A stretch of DNA of 64,000 bases from the NCBI GenBank assembly GCA_944325185.1, contig CALUZA010000018.1, forward strand, positions 56,098 through 120,097. The letters run 5' to 3'. Position numbers and translations under genes: made by a program. The notes under the pieces are model-generated. The model made no database searches, was not told the origin of the DNA, and worked only from the letters and a program-made list of their open reading frames with translations. Below are positions 46,358 through 55,464 of the stretch, piece after piece. The stretch is from Candidatus Gastranaerophilales bacterium (lineage in GTDB: Bacteria; Cyanobacteriota; Vampirovibrionia; Gastranaerophilales; Gastranaerophilaceae). Numbering within the stretch: position 1 is the stretch's first letter; every line of letters begins with the position of its first letter.

Positions 46358-48190
46358 TTAATCATATTCAGGATGATATAATTCAAATGCCCAATATCCA
46401 AAATTGCTTGCATCAATTGCTCGTCCTTCGCCTGTGAACCAATTTGCAAACTGACCGGAATTAGTTGTATGAACTCTGTTTTCAAGTGTTTGAAGGAAAG
46501 TTGGATTTTTTGTTGTTCCGAGAGTTCCATCTTCTAAGGTTGCAGTTAATTCCTTGGTTGTTGTGGTCTTTGGTTTAGCTGCTGCTTGAGCTGTTGCACC
46601 TTCTGTTGTACTTTGAGCTGCTGCTGTACCTTCTGTCTTTGCTGTTGTTGAACTTGCTTCAGTTTGAACTTGCTCGGTTTTAGTTGTCGAACTATACCTA
46701 TATGGATTGTTTGCTGAATATCTTTGAGTAGTTGTTGTGCCGTCTGCCCATTTTTGATTTTCAATAGTTATTCCGGTTCTACCGTTTGTTCTTGTGGTTA
46801 CTTGATCTATAACATCACCGTATTGTGTTTTTCCTTGAGCTTGAGTAGTGGTTGTATCTGTCGTTGCAGTTGGTTCGGCTTTTTTATATGTTGTTGTTGA
46901 TTTACTTGTTTTATCTGTTCCAAAGGTTGCATTTGTTTTGCTTTCGGCACTTTCTACTTTAACGGTACCTCTTCTTGTAGTTTCCGTAACTTCACTATGT
47001 TTATGGGTGCCGAATCTGTATGAATCGGTTGTTGTTTTTGTTGTTGCACTACCTACGGGTTTTTCAACAATTTGTTTTGAAGTCATTGTAATACCTCTAT
47101 TTCCGTAAGTAGTAGTTGTTGTTTGTTCTGTTAAAACACCGTTTTTAGAAACTGTTTCAACTTTAACTTCGCTAATTTTATATCCGCTTGAATTGTATGT
47201 GGTTGTTGTATTACCGCTTTTAACAGTATATCCTTCAGGTACTTTTGAGATACCTTCGCCACCTTTTTGTAATTTTTCAAGCATTGCTTTCGCTTCATTT
47301 GCAGCATTAGTTCTTAAAGCTTTTCCTTCTTTAGAAAAATATCTTTCAAAGAAGCTTTTTCCATTTGAATCTTTTCCAAGCGAATCTATTTTCTTTTGAA
47401 CAGAATCTGCAAAACCATCTATTTTTCCTTTTATTTTAACTCCTGTATTTGTAATTTTATTTCCTAAATAGCCGATACCTTCATTTTTAATTCCAACAAT
47501 TGTGTCTTTTCCAAATTTAAAAATATTTTTGCCCAGATTTCCAAGAGCTTTTGCTACTGCTCCAATATTACTTGTTGTTTCTTTAATAAATTCGCCTGCT
47601 ATTTGACCCGGTGAGGCTTTACTTCTTAATAAATTAATAGTTGATGAACCGCCTGCAACTTGGCTTTTTAGAAGCTTAGCCGATCCTCTTAAACCGAATA
47701 GAGATACTCCTGTTTGAAATGCACCGCTTCCGATATTTTCCCAGGCATATTTAGCTTCTGCGTCGCTTGTTGCATCGTTTGCAATTGAAATTGCATTTCC
47801 GATTTGTTTAACTCCATTAAATACTCCTAAAGCTGCTAAAGCTCCCATTGCAAGTGGTCCAATACCAGGCATACAGCAAAGAGCTGTCATTGCGATTGCT
47901 TGAACCGGATTTTCTATAATTGCTTTTGGAATACTTAAAATTGAATTAACAACCCCCTTTGCTGCATATTTAATATTTTCCCAAAATGAGAGTTTTCCGT
48001 CATCTGAACCATCTGTACATTTGTACTTGTCATAAATATCTTCATCATAACCTTGTTGGTCGTAAATTGAAGCGTCAGATGCTCCTGTGCTACTTTGACT
48101 GCTTGTTCTTGCTAATTGAGCAGTTGCTCGGTTAGTATAATCATTAACCAAGCTTGTCCATGAATTTTCTAAGCCCAGTCCGCTTGTCAT
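46358..48190 (-). CDS. Large Thr-rich repetitive protein with membrane-active segment
   Basis: A 610-aa protein of no recognised family, with no signal peptide. The N-terminal 70 residues are polar (Ser/Thr/Tyr). Residues about 90-130 form a Gly/Ala-rich hydrophobic hairpin (ENPVQAIAMTALCCMPGIGP). About 180-310 is amphipathic and basic. About 315-560 is a Thr/Ser/Gly-rich, beta-prone imperfect-repeat region (SGNTTTTYNSSGYK; YGNRGITMTSKQIVEK). The C-terminus ends FGYWAFELYHPEYD. AGGAGGAG is an excellent ribosome-binding site. If exported it must use a non-Sec route. Possibilities are a surface or effector protein; the true role is unknown. Confidence 0.75.
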   Translation of the reverse strand: MTSGLGLENSWTSLVNDYTNRATAQLARTSSQSSTGASDASIYDQQGYDEDIYDKYKCTDGSDDGKLSFWENIKYAAKGVVNSILSIPKAIIENPVQAIAMTALCCMPGIGPLAMGALAALGVFNGVKQIGNAISIANDATSDAEAKYAWENIGSGAFQTGVSLFGLRGSAKLLKSQVAGGSSTINLLRSKASPGQIAGEFIKETTSNIGAVAKALGNLGKNIFKFGKDTIVGIKNEGIGYLGNKITNTGVKIKGKIDGFADSVQKKIDSLGKDSNGKSFFERYFSKEGKALRTNAANEAKAMLEKLQKGGEGISKVPEGYTVKSGNTTTTYNSSGYKISEVKVETVSKNGVLTEQTTTTTYGNRGITMTSKQIVEKPVGSATTKTTTDSYRFGTHKHSEVTETTRRGTVKVESAESKTNATFGTDKTSKSTTTYKKAEPTATTDTTTTQAQGKTQYGDVIDQVTTRTNGRTGITIENQKWADGTTTTQRYSANNPYRYSSTTKTEQVQTEASSTTAKTEGTAAAQSTTEGATAQAAAKPKTTTTKELTATLEDGTLGTTKNPTFLQTLENRVHTTNSGQFANWFTGEGRAIDASNFGYWAFELYHPEYD

Positions 48191-48373
48191 TTGTGTGTGC
48201 TCCTCCTAATAATATAAACCCCTATAATTGAATAAAGTTTTTTTGTGCTTAAAAATTGTCATGGAATTATGTTTTTTTTAATCATTGTAAACATTTGTTA
48301 ATATAAATTAGCTTATGTGAGGGATATTTTTTTTAAACTCTAAAGATAAACTTTTAAAAAAAAGGAGAAAAAT

Positions 48374-48517
48374 ATGACAGAAAAGTATATATGCAAAGTT
48401 TGTGGCTATATTTATGATCCGAAAGAAAACAATGACGTTGCTTTTGAAGATTTAAATTCTGATTGGATATGTCCTTTATGTGCTGCCCCAAAAGAAGAAT
48501 TTAGTAAAATACTTTAA
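48374..48517 (+). CDS. Rubredoxin
   Basis: A 47-aa iron protein carrying Fe(Cys)4: [15 protein letters not shown] supplies the first CxxCG knuckle and [13 protein letters not shown] the second CPxC. It is a little shorter than typical rubredoxins (about 52-54) in the loop between the knuckles. Rubredoxins pass single electrons to superoxide reductase, rubrerythrin or oxidases in anaerobes. AAAGGAG lies at good spacing before the ATG. The genes at 55010 (superoxide reductase homologue) and 54500 (ferritin) are possible functional partners. Confidence 0.95.
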   Translation: MTEKYICKVCGYIYDPKENNDVAFEDLNSDWICPLCAAPKEEFSKIL

Positions 48518-48588
48518 GTTTAGAAAAATAAATATAGCAAAATTTTTTATTTTCTGCTTTTATATACATTGGCGAAAGTAAAAATACT

Positions 48589-49248
48589 ATGTTAATTAAT
48601 AATAATACACACCTTAATTTTAAATCTTATAAAATTTCAAATAAAACATCTCAAGAGAAAAATAAGGATAAGTATTCAAACATTAAGTCATTAGCAGGAG
48701 CAGTCGCCGGTGCAGGTATTGCTATGTTAGTGTCTGCAAAAGCTTTTAAACACTCTATCATTCCTGATAGTAAAATGCTTCCAAAGTCTACCTTGAGAGA
48801 TGTTAGTGAAATGTTACTTATGGCAGGCGGCGCAAATCTGGGCGGTGTTCTTGCAGGTTCAATTGGTGCAACTGATAAACAGAAGAAAAAGAAGCGTAAA
48901 GAAGCAATGTTTCAAATAATGAATACTTCAATTCCTATGTTGATGGTTACAGGCGCAATTAAAACTTGTGAAAATGTGAAAGCATTAAATAAAAACTCAA
49001 CCAAGATTATTGCTTCAATTGTGGCTATGCTTTCGGGTGCTGCTATTGCAACCGGAATTACAAATGCAACTAAAAAAGAAGGTGAACCTTTAAGGAAATA
49101 TACAATTAAAGATTCGCTTGCAAACTTTGATGATATTGTTGCAACAATAAAATTGGGCTTTAAAAGGCTTGCAGAGTATATTCCTGTTGATGTTTTGCTG
49201 CCAATTATATATGTCTATAACGGATATCGTTCAGGAAGTAAAGACTAA
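48589..49248 (+). CDS. Hypothetical membrane protein, 219 aa
   Basis: No family recognised. A polar N-terminus (HLNFKSYKISNKTS) precedes Gly/Ala-rich hydrophobic segments at about residues 33-50 (SLAGAVAGAGIAMLVSAKAF), 77-95, 110-125 and 140-160, separated by a basic KQKKKKRKEA patch. The tail contains a further helix near 200. It is probably an inner-membrane protein with both termini cytoplasmic. The 'LNFKS' N-terminus recalls other hypotheticals here. It precedes metG by 63 bases. Confidence 0.65.
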   Translation: MLINNNTHLNFKSYKISNKTSQEKNKDKYSNIKSLAGAVAGAGIAMLVSAKAFKHSIIPDSKMLPKSTLRDVSEMLLMAGGANLGGVLAGSIGATDKQKKKKRKEAMFQIMNTSIPMLMVTGAIKTCENVKALNKNSTKIIASIVAMLSGAAIATGITNATKKEGEPLRKYTIKDSLANFDDIVATIKLGFKRLAEYIPVDVLLPIIYVYNGYRSGSKD

Positions 49249-49311
49249 TTTTTACATTAATTTTTTTTCTATGCTATAATCCCTTATGTCAATAAATAAT
49301 GGGATTTAACT

Positions 49312-50865
49312 ATGGAAAAATTTTATACTACTACTGCAATTGATTATGTAAATGGTGCGCCTCATATAGGTCATGCTTATGAAAAGATTTTAACCGATGT
49401 TATTACAAGGCATTTTAGTCAAAGAACAGATGATGCTTATATGCTCACCGGAACAGATGAACATGGGATTAAGATACAAAAAACATCAAGTGCAGCAGGA
49501 ATTAGCCCAAAAGAATTTTGCGATATGAATGCGCAAAAATTTATTGATTGTTGGAATTTGCTCGATATAAACTATTCTCAATTTATAAGAACAACTGATG
49601 AATATCATAGAAAAACAGTTCAGAAGATTTTTAAAAAACTTGTTGAAAAAGGTGATATTTATAAAAATTCATATACAGGTTTGTATTGTGCGGGTTGTGA
49701 GGCTTTTTTAGCAGAAAAAGATTTAGATGAAAACGGATGTTGCCCTGTACACAAGAAAAAGCCTGAACAGGTTTCTGAGGAAAATTATTTTTTCAAATTA
49801 ACAAAATATAAAGACGCTATATTGAAACATATAAAACAAAACCCTGATTTTATAATACCCGCCTTTAGGGCGAACGAGGTTATAAATCAGCTTGAAAATA
49901 TTGAAGATATATCAGTTTCAAGGGCAAAAACGAATGTAAACTGGGGAATAGATGTACTGGATGATTCTGAGCAGGTTATTTATGTTTGGATTGACGCGCT
50001 TTCAAACTATATAACTGCGCTTGGATATGATATTGAAAATCCGTCAGAAAAATTTAAAAAATATTGGCCTGCCGATGTTCAAGTTATCGGAAAGGATATA
50101 TTAAAATTTCACAGTATATATTGGCTTGCAATTTTGATGGCATTGGAATTGCCTTTACCTAAGCATATTTTAGCTCATGGTTGGATTACGATTGACGAAG
50201 CTAAAATGTCTAAATCTTTAGGCAATGTTGTATCGCCCGAAAACGTTATGAAAGCTTATGAATTAGCTCACCCCGATGCTTTTAGATACTATATGTCAAC
50301 TGCTGCTCCTGTTGGACGTGATGGAAATTATTCGGATGAGGATTTTAAAGAAAAAGTTAATGCTCACCTTGCAAATTCAATGGGCAATTTATTGAATAGA
50401 ACTCTGTCTATGCTTGTAAAATATTTTGATGGTGAAATAAAGTCTGAATTTATTCAAAAGTCTCCTCTTTTTGATGATGCAATGAGGACTATTCAAGAAG
50501 TAAAACATCACTTTGATTATTTTGAAGTTCAGGAAGCCGGTTTAAAAATAAACGAATTGGTTGACAAAACAAATAAATATGTTACGGATAATGCACCTTG
50601 GACACTTGCAAAAGAAGGTAAAATGGTTGAGTGTGGTAATGTTTTATATACTGTGCTTGAAGTTATGTGTATAATATCATCTTTAATTTATCCATATTGC
50701 CCAAATATTGCTCGTTCAATGGCAAAACAATTAAAGTATGACATTAATTTGAAATTAGATGATATTAAAACCGATAACATTAAAATCGGTAAGCTGATTT
50801 CAAAAGAAGAAATATCTCCTGTATTTTTAAGAATAGATAGTGAACTTGCAGATAAGAAAAAATAA
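49312..50865 (+). CDS. metG: Methionyl-tRNA synthetase
   Basis: A 517-aa class I aminoacyl-tRNA synthetase charging tRNA-Met. PHIGHAYEKI (HIGH), the zinc knuckle (YCAGCEAF, then CCPVH), a WIDALSNYIT segment and KMSKSLGN are intact. The C-terminal alpha-helical anticodon domain is complete, but the optional tRNA-binding/dimerisation extension is absent, as in many short MetG proteins. Confidence 0.97.
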   Translation: MEKFYTTTAIDYVNGAPHIGHAYEKILTDVITRHFSQRTDDAYMLTGTDEHGIKIQKTSSAAGISPKEFCDMNAQKFIDCWNLLDINYSQFIRTTDEYHRKTVQKIFKKLVEKGDIYKNSYTGLYCAGCEAFLAEKDLDENGCCPVHKKKPEQVSEENYFFKLTKYKDAILKHIKQNPDFIIPAFRANEVINQLENIEDISVSRAKTNVNWGIDVLDDSEQVIYVWIDALSNYITALGYDIENPSEKFKKYWPADVQVIGKDILKFHSIYWLAILMALELPLPKHILAHGWITIDEAKMSKSLGNVVSPENVMKAYELAHPDAFRYYMSTAAPVGRDGNYSDEDFKEKVNAHLANSMGNLLNRTLSMLVKYFDGEIKSEFIQKSPLFDDAMRTIQEVKHHFDYFEVQEAGLKINELVDKTNKYVTDNAPWTLAKEGKMVECGNVLYTVLEVMCIISSLIYPYCPNIARSMAKQLKYDINLKLDDIKTDNIKIGKLISKEEISPVFLRIDSELADKKK

Positions 50866-50866
50866 T

Positions 50867-51862
50867 TTATAGGCTTATATAGTGTTTAATCAGATTTAAA
50901 ATGTTTTCGTATTGATTAATCATAAATACGACGCTTATTGATATAACAAGCCCTATGATTGCTTTAGACAAGTCTTTGATTAGGTGTTTGTACACTTTCT
51001 TTTCTGTAATAAAGCGTAATCTGTTGTATAAAGCTATTTCTCTACCTGCTAAAACTCCTAAAAATACCCAAGTTGTTGACATTGGAATATTATTTACGTT
51101 TTGAAAATATAGAAGAATTAAGGTATACACGCAATCTATAACGGTTGCGCTTCTTGGGTCTTGCGTGTTGGTTTTTAATTTAACAATATTTTGAATTTCG
51201 CCGCCTCTTTTGTAACACAAGATAAATAATAAAGCCAAAAATACTGATAAACTCAAAATTAATTGTAATAGAGTTAATTTTCTTGGAAGATAAATAAATA
51301 ATACCGCACCATCTTGTAATAGCCATGCGCTCCATAAGAAAGCCGTTGAAATCCATTTTGCTACTATCCAAGGAGTTGGTATGGGTTTATTTTTCATATA
51401 TAAAAATATTTTTTCGACTTTTCTTGCTATAAAAAAGTACAAAAATAATGACGCGATAAGTGCTGAAACATATCCAATAAATGATTTTGCAATCATTAAA
51501 CCGATAACCGTGTTGGATGAAAAAACGCTTACAATTAAAAAAGCTGTTGCAACGGGAATGCCTTTTTTTGTTAAATATAAAAGTACTAATGGGGGTAAAA
51601 TATGCCACCAGTAGAATGTTTGAGCATGTGGAATTCTATCCAGTCGGTGAAAAGCCATGTCTCCGTCGTTTACAATCCATCCTATTGTAAAAGTTAAAAC
51701 CATAACAGAACTCACATACAGCCAAATTTGCCAAACAGGTCTATCTTTGGTGGTGTTTAAAAAAGTGCCTAAAGTTTGAATGGCATCATTTGAAACGCAT
51801 GCATAAAGGGATAATAAAAACCCTGTAATCATAAATATGAAGCTTGGTGTAATTTCTATCAT
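50867..51862 (-). CDS. PiT-like inorganic phosphate permease homologue
   Basis: A 331-aa polytopic membrane protein (about 8-9 helices). Two internally related motifs, SNDAIQTLGTF near residue 25 and the NNIPMSTTWVFLGVLAGRE block near residue 255, match the repeated PiT signature in inverted topology. A cytoplasmic loop lies between. It is shorter than most PiT proteins (400 or more), so it is a divergent or reduced member. A phosphate or sodium-phosphate transport role is inferred from these motifs only. Confidence 0.6.
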   Translation of the reverse strand: MIEITPSFIFMITGFLLSLYACVSNDAIQTLGTFLNTTKDRPVWQIWLYVSSVMVLTFTIGWIVNDGDMAFHRLDRIPHAQTFYWWHILPPLVLLYLTKKGIPVATAFLIVSVFSSNTVIGLMIAKSFIGYVSALIASLFLYFFIARKVEKIFLYMKNKPIPTPWIVAKWISTAFLWSAWLLQDGAVLFIYLPRKLTLLQLILSLSVFLALLFILCYKRGGEIQNIVKLKTNTQDPRSATVIDCVYTLILLYFQNVNNIPMSTTWVFLGVLAGREIALYNRLRFITEKKVYKHLIKDLSKAIIGLVISISVVFMINQYENILNLIKHYISL

Positions 51863-51879
51863 AAAACCTTCAAAATAAA

Positions 51880-52674
51880 TTATACATCAAGTGAGTTCAT
51901 AATTTCGTCACTTGCTTCAAAATTTGAATAAACATTCTGAACATCATCATGCTCATCTAATTTTTCAAGAAGAAGCACAACTTTTTTTGCAATGGCAGCA
52001 TCGGTAATTTCACAAGAATTTGAAGGAATTCTTGTGAGCTCGGAGCTTTTTAATTTGTATCCTAGTTTTTCAAGCCCTTCTGCTGTTTGTTGCAAGTTTT
52101 CGGTAGTTGTTTTGATTTTGTAATCTCCTTCTTCTTCATCTTCCCAGACATCCATGGGATCAAAATCCATACTATCTTCAAAGAGTTTATCAAAATCAAA
52201 CATTTTAACTTCTTCTTTTGAGCGTTTGTTTGCTTCAACAGGTTTATCAATTGAAATTAGTCCGCAAGGTTCAAAAATCCAGCCTACACAACCTGTTTCA
52301 CCTAAGTTGCCACCGAATTTTGTAAAATAACTTCTAATGTCGCCTGCAGTTCGGTTTCTGTTGTCTGTGGCAGCTTCAATAAATATTGCTACTCCACCTG
52401 CGCCGTATCCTTCATAGGTGATTTCTTCAAAGTTATCTCCTTGTGAATTGCCACAACCTTTGTCTATTGCTCTTTTTATTGTATCATTTGGAAGGCCGCC
52501 TGCTTTTGCTTTTTCAACAGCTGTTCTTAGGCGAAAATTACCGCTTAAGTCCCCGCCACCTATTTTTGCAGCAATAATTATTTCTCTTGAAAATTTAGCA
52601 AAATTTGCACCACGAGCAGCGTCTGTTTTTGCTTTTTTGTGTTTTATATTTGCCCACTTGGAGTGTCCTGACAT
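51880..52674 (-). CDS. yebC: YebC/PmpR-family regulator
   Basis: A 264-aa protein of the TACO1/YebC group, associated with transcriptional control (PmpR) and with translation of proline-rich stretches. SGHSKWANIKHKKAKTDAAR, KAGGLPNDTIKRAI and YEGYGAGGVAIFIEAATDN are diagnostic. It is slightly long: an acidic insert (MDFDPMDVWEDEEEGD, about residues 165-185) extends the usual loop. The Asp-rich C-terminus is normal. Monocistronic. Confidence 0.95.
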   Translation of the reverse strand: MSGHSKWANIKHKKAKTDAARGANFAKFSREIIIAAKIGGGDLSGNFRLRTAVEKAKAGGLPNDTIKRAIDKGCGNSQGDNFEEITYEGYGAGGVAIFIEAATDNRNRTAGDIRSYFTKFGGNLGETGCVGWIFEPCGLISIDKPVEANKRSKEEVKMFDFDKLFEDSMDFDPMDVWEDEEEGDYKIKTTTENLQQTAEGLEKLGYKLKSSELTRIPSNSCEITDAAIAKKVVLLLEKLDEHDDVQNVYSNFEASDEIMNSLDV

Positions 52675-52785
52675 AATTAATTCCTTATTTTATTCTTTTC
52701 CTTAATTAAATCATAGGGATAAGGAATTATCAAGATTTGATAAAAATGCTGGCTTTTTTTGTTTTATTTTTGTTAGAATAAAGTT

Positions 52786-53247
52786 ATGCAAAATGAACTT
52801 TCAAGATTGGATTACATTAGAGAATTAATAGCGGATTGCAGATATGATGATGCAATGGAGATGTTGTCAATTGCAACCGAAGAAGAACCTGACAATATTG
52901 ACTATAATTATGAATTAGCCAGAATATTTATGGAGTTGGGTAATTACGCTTCTGCAATTTCTAATTTAGAATTAGTAACAGAAAAAACAAGAAATCATTT
53001 GTTGTATTATATGTTAGGCGAAGCATATCAGGCAGATGAGCAAATTGACAAAGCAATTGGTGCATATTTAAAAGCAATTATGTTAAACGAGAAGTTTGCA
53101 ATTTGTTATAAAAAACTTGGTATACTTTTCCTTGGCAGGAAAGATGAAGTTTCTGCAGTTGAATATTTTGAAGACTATCTGAAATTAGACATACCTGAAG
53201 ATGAAAAAGAATCGGTTAGAAAAATTTTAGATAGGATTAAAAAATGA
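52786..53247 (+). CDS. TPR-repeat protein
   Basis: A 153-aa cytosolic protein with three to four tetratricopeptide repeats (YDDAMEMLSIATEEEPDN; LARIFMELGNYASAISNLEL; FAICYKKLGILFLGRKDEVS). It overlaps the glutaredoxin gene by 4 bases and is probably co-translated with it. The partner protein is unknown. A -10-like TAGAAT lies a few bases upstream of the ATG, where no ribosome-binding site is seen. Confidence 0.88.
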   Translation: MQNELSRLDYIRELIADCRYDDAMEMLSIATEEEPDNIDYNYELARIFMELGNYASAISNLELVTEKTRNHLLYYMLGEAYQADEQIDKAIGAYLKAIMLNEKFAICYKKLGILFLGRKDEVSAVEYFEDYLKLDIPEDEKESVRKILDRIKK

Positions 53248-53504
53248 CAAGAGAAGTTAAAATTTACACGCTTGATTATTGCCCTTTTTGTCAAAAGGCA
53301 AAGATGTTTTTTGATGAGCACAATATAAAATATGAAGAAATTTCATGCGAAGAAAATGAAGATGAAATGAGAGAAAAATTAACCAAAGAGTATCATCTTT
53401 CTTATCTTGCAACATTTCCGCAAATTATAATTGACGGTAAAAACATTGGTGGTTATACTGATTTAATTGAAAAATTTCAAAATAATGAAATTTCTTTTGA
53501 TTAA
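53244..53504 (+). CDS. Glutaredoxin (GrxC-like)
   Basis: An 86-aa thioredoxin-fold protein reducing mixed disulfides. The active site is YCPFCQKAKMFF (residues about 12-23); the cis-Pro loop is TFPQIIIDG and the GSH-binding GGYTDL follows. The CPFC motif differs from the common CPYC by Tyr to Phe. It has a 4-base overlap with the TPR gene and ends one base from the convergent trxA. Confidence 0.93.
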   Translation: MTREVKIYTLDYCPFCQKAKMFFDEHNIKYEEISCEENEDEMREKLTKEYHLSYLATFPQIIIDGKNIGGYTDLIEKFQNNEISFD

Positions 53505-53828
53505 TTAGAGATATTTTTTAATATTAGAGGTTATGGCGGATTTTGCAAGCATTCCTACCATAACTTCTTTTACTATGCCATCTTTGAATATTAAAATACT
53601 AGGAAGTGCTGAAATTCCGTATTCTTTTGCGGTATTCATATTTTTATCTGCATCGATTTTTACAAATTTAACCGAATCTTTAAATTCGTTTTGCAGTTGT
53701 TCTAAAACGGGAGCTATTTTTCTGCAAGGTCCGCACCAAGGCGCCCAAAAATCAACAACAACCGGAATTTCTGAATTTATTACTGTTTGTTCAAAATTAT
53801 TATCATTTATTTCTAAAATTTCGCTCAT
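53505..53828 (-). CDS. trxA: Thioredoxin
   Basis: A 107-aa thioredoxin with the classical WAPWCGPCRK redox centre (Cys at about residues 32 and 35) and the cis-Pro loop ALPSILIF. It is the main cytosolic disulfide reductant. It stands head-to-tail against the glutaredoxin gene with no spacer and divergent from nth. Confidence 0.96.
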   Translation of the reverse strand: MSEILEINDNNFEQTVINSEIPVVVDFWAPWCGPCRKIAPVLEQLQNEFKDSVKFVKIDADKNMNTAKEYGISALPSILIFKDGIVKEVMVGMLAKSAITSNIKKYL

Positions 53829-53861
53829 GGAATTCTCCTTATTTTTTTGTATGATTATATC

Positions 53862-54503
53862 ATGGATATCAATAAAATATATTCGATTTTAAGGGAAGAA
53901 TTTAATGCTAACCGTTTGGAGCATAGTGAATTTGTTGACTTTATGGAGAATGTCAAAAATCCTTATATTGTTTTAATATGTTGCATTTTATCCCTTAGAA
54001 CTAATGACAAAACAACAATTAAAGCTTCCAAAAGAATGTTAGAACTCGGTAAGACCCCTGATGAGATTTCAAAATTGGATGTTGATACTTTGTCTTGTGC
54101 AATTTATCCTGTTGGTTTCTATCAAAATAAAGCTGAGCAAATTATTAATCTTTCAAAAATACTTGTTGAAAAATATAATTCAAAAGTTCCTGATGAAATT
54201 GATGAATTAATTAAGTTCAAGGGAGTTGGAAGAAAAACTGCAAATCTTGTTTTAACAAAAGGGTTTAATAAACCTGCAATATGTGTAGATGTTCATGTAC
54301 ATAGAATTTCAAATCGTCTGGGTTATGTTAAGACAAAAACTCCGGATGAAACGGAGTTTGAATTAAGGAAAATTCTTCCTAAAAAATATTGGATTGATTT
54401 CAACACTTTTCTTGTAACTTTGGGACAGAATGTTTGCAAACCGCAAAAACCAAAATGCGATATTTGTCCGATTGCAAAATTCTGTGCAAAAGTTATTTCT
54501 TAG
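53862..54503 (+). CDS. nth: Endonuclease III
   Basis: A 213-aa DNA glycosylase/AP-lyase that excises oxidised pyrimidines. The helix-hairpin-helix FKGVGRKTANLVL, the Gly-Pro-Asp loop with VDVHVHRISNRL (catalytic Asp) and the C-terminal [4Fe-4S] motif (CKPQKPKCDICPIAKFC) are intact. The TTG at 53847 is rejected in favour of ATG 53862. Its 3' end overlaps the ferritin gene by 4 bases. It fits the oxidative-damage theme of the neighbourhood. Confidence 0.96.
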   Translation: MDINKIYSILREEFNANRLEHSEFVDFMENVKNPYIVLICCILSLRTNDKTTIKASKRMLELGKTPDEISKLDVDTLSCAIYPVGFYQNKAEQIINLSKILVEKYNSKVPDEIDELIKFKGVGRKTANLVLTKGFNKPAICVDVHVHRISNRLGYVKTKTPDETEFELRKILPKKYWIDFNTFLVTLGQNVCKPQKPKCDICPIAKFCAKVIS

Positions 54504-54988
54504 ATTTTAAGCTCGTTTATAACGTAATCCAAGTGTTCTATATTTGATGAAATTATATTGCTGTTTTTTACTCTGAAAACAAGTTTTCGATAACAACTTA
54601 CAGCGGTGACTTTTTCTTTTATAAGCTCGGATATAAATTCAAGTGCTGCAATGTCATCTGTTTCTCTTGCTGTTTTGTAGAGTTCATGGACTTGCGTTAA
54701 CATAAATTCTTCGTGAGAAAGTGCTGTTGAAAAAATATCAGATACATTAATCCAATCTATGGAAGGTTCTTCTATTTTTGAAAAAGTAAGTTTTTCATCT
54801 CTTAATATAATGTAATCATAAATTTTTTGTGCGCAATTAAGTCTTTCTGAAGCTTTGTGTTTCATAAATTTTGAAAATCCATTCATTGCTATTTCATCAA
54901 AATATGTTGACATTGCAAAGTATAAATATGCGCTGTAAAACTCATGATTAATTTGTTTATTAAATGCTTGTATCAATTTAGTTTCCAT
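54500..54988 (-). CDS. Ferritin-like iron-storage protein with altered ferroxidase site
   Basis: A 162-aa four-helix-bundle non-haem ferritin. Against E. coli FtnA, Glu16 and Glu48 match the ligand positions Glu17 and Glu50, but the ExxH histidine is Asn51 (SERLNCAQ) and the usual C-helix pair is Glu125-Lys126 with the later Glu missing. The di-iron centre is therefore incomplete, so oxidation of Fe(II) may be slow or the protein may co-assemble with another subunit. It is adjacent to the superoxide reductase homologue and nth. Confidence 0.85.
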   Translation of the reverse strand: METKLIQAFNKQINHEFYSAYLYFAMSTYFDEIAMNGFSKFMKHKASERLNCAQKIYDYIILRDEKLTFSKIEEPSIDWINVSDIFSTALSHEEFMLTQVHELYKTARETDDIAALEFISELIKEKVTAVSCYRKLVFRVKNSNIISSNIEHLDYVINELKI

Positions 54989-55009
54989 CTTAAATCCCTC
55001 TTAAAGTTT

Positions 55010-55408
55010 TTATATTTCTGTTTTTGTTGTCCAAGCGCCATCTTTATTGCAATATAATCTTATGTAAAATCCTTCATTGCAGTGGCATTTGAAAACCATT
55101 TCCGGAGTTTCGTTTTCATCTAAAAATTTCTTTTTGGTGTATTTTTTATCTTTTGAAATAGCTTCTATAAATTCGATATGATGTTCATGATTCATAACAT
55201 GATTGAATTTTACTGTAATTGTTTTTTCTCCGTTTTCATGTTCTTTTTTCTCAACATGAGCAAAATGAGCATTTTCCGGCATAGCTTCATTTTCTTTTAC
55301 AAGATGCATATCTTCATTGCAGCACACTAACGTACCCATTCCTTCATGTTCAATTTCTACAAGATTATTACAGATTTCGCATCTGTAAAGTTCAAGTTTT
55401 TGTGTCAT
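55010..55408 (-). CDS. Desulfoferrodoxin / superoxide reductase homologue
   Basis: A 132-aa two-domain protein. The N-terminal desulforedoxin domain has Cys10, Cys13 and the Cys29-Cys30 pair (YRCEICNNL, LVCCNEDM). The C-terminal superoxide-reductase domain keeps His48, His70, His76 and Cys120, but the family CNxHG is CNKDG, so the fourth His ligand is Asp123. The active-site Lys of EKH is also Ala. If folded normally it would reduce superoxide at a His3Asp-Cys iron; activity is uncertain. A likely partner is rubredoxin. Confidence 0.87.
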   Translation of the reverse strand: MTQKLELYRCEICNNLVEIEHEGMGTLVCCNEDMHLVKENEAMPENAHFAHVEKKEHENGEKTITVKFNHVMNHEHHIEFIEAISKDKKYTKKKFLDENETPEMVFKCHCNEGFYIRLYCNKDGAWTTKTEI

Positions 55409-55464
55409 TTTTTTCTCCTTTTTTTACCTTGTTAAATTTTTGCACAGGGTAAAATCAAAAGAAA

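Noticed and set aside
46848..47108. Long Val-rich open frame on the plus strand inside the 610-aa gene, and other frames there
   Set aside because: They are the antisense of ACA/ACT Thr codon repeats; such composition makes false open frames. No ribosome-binding site.
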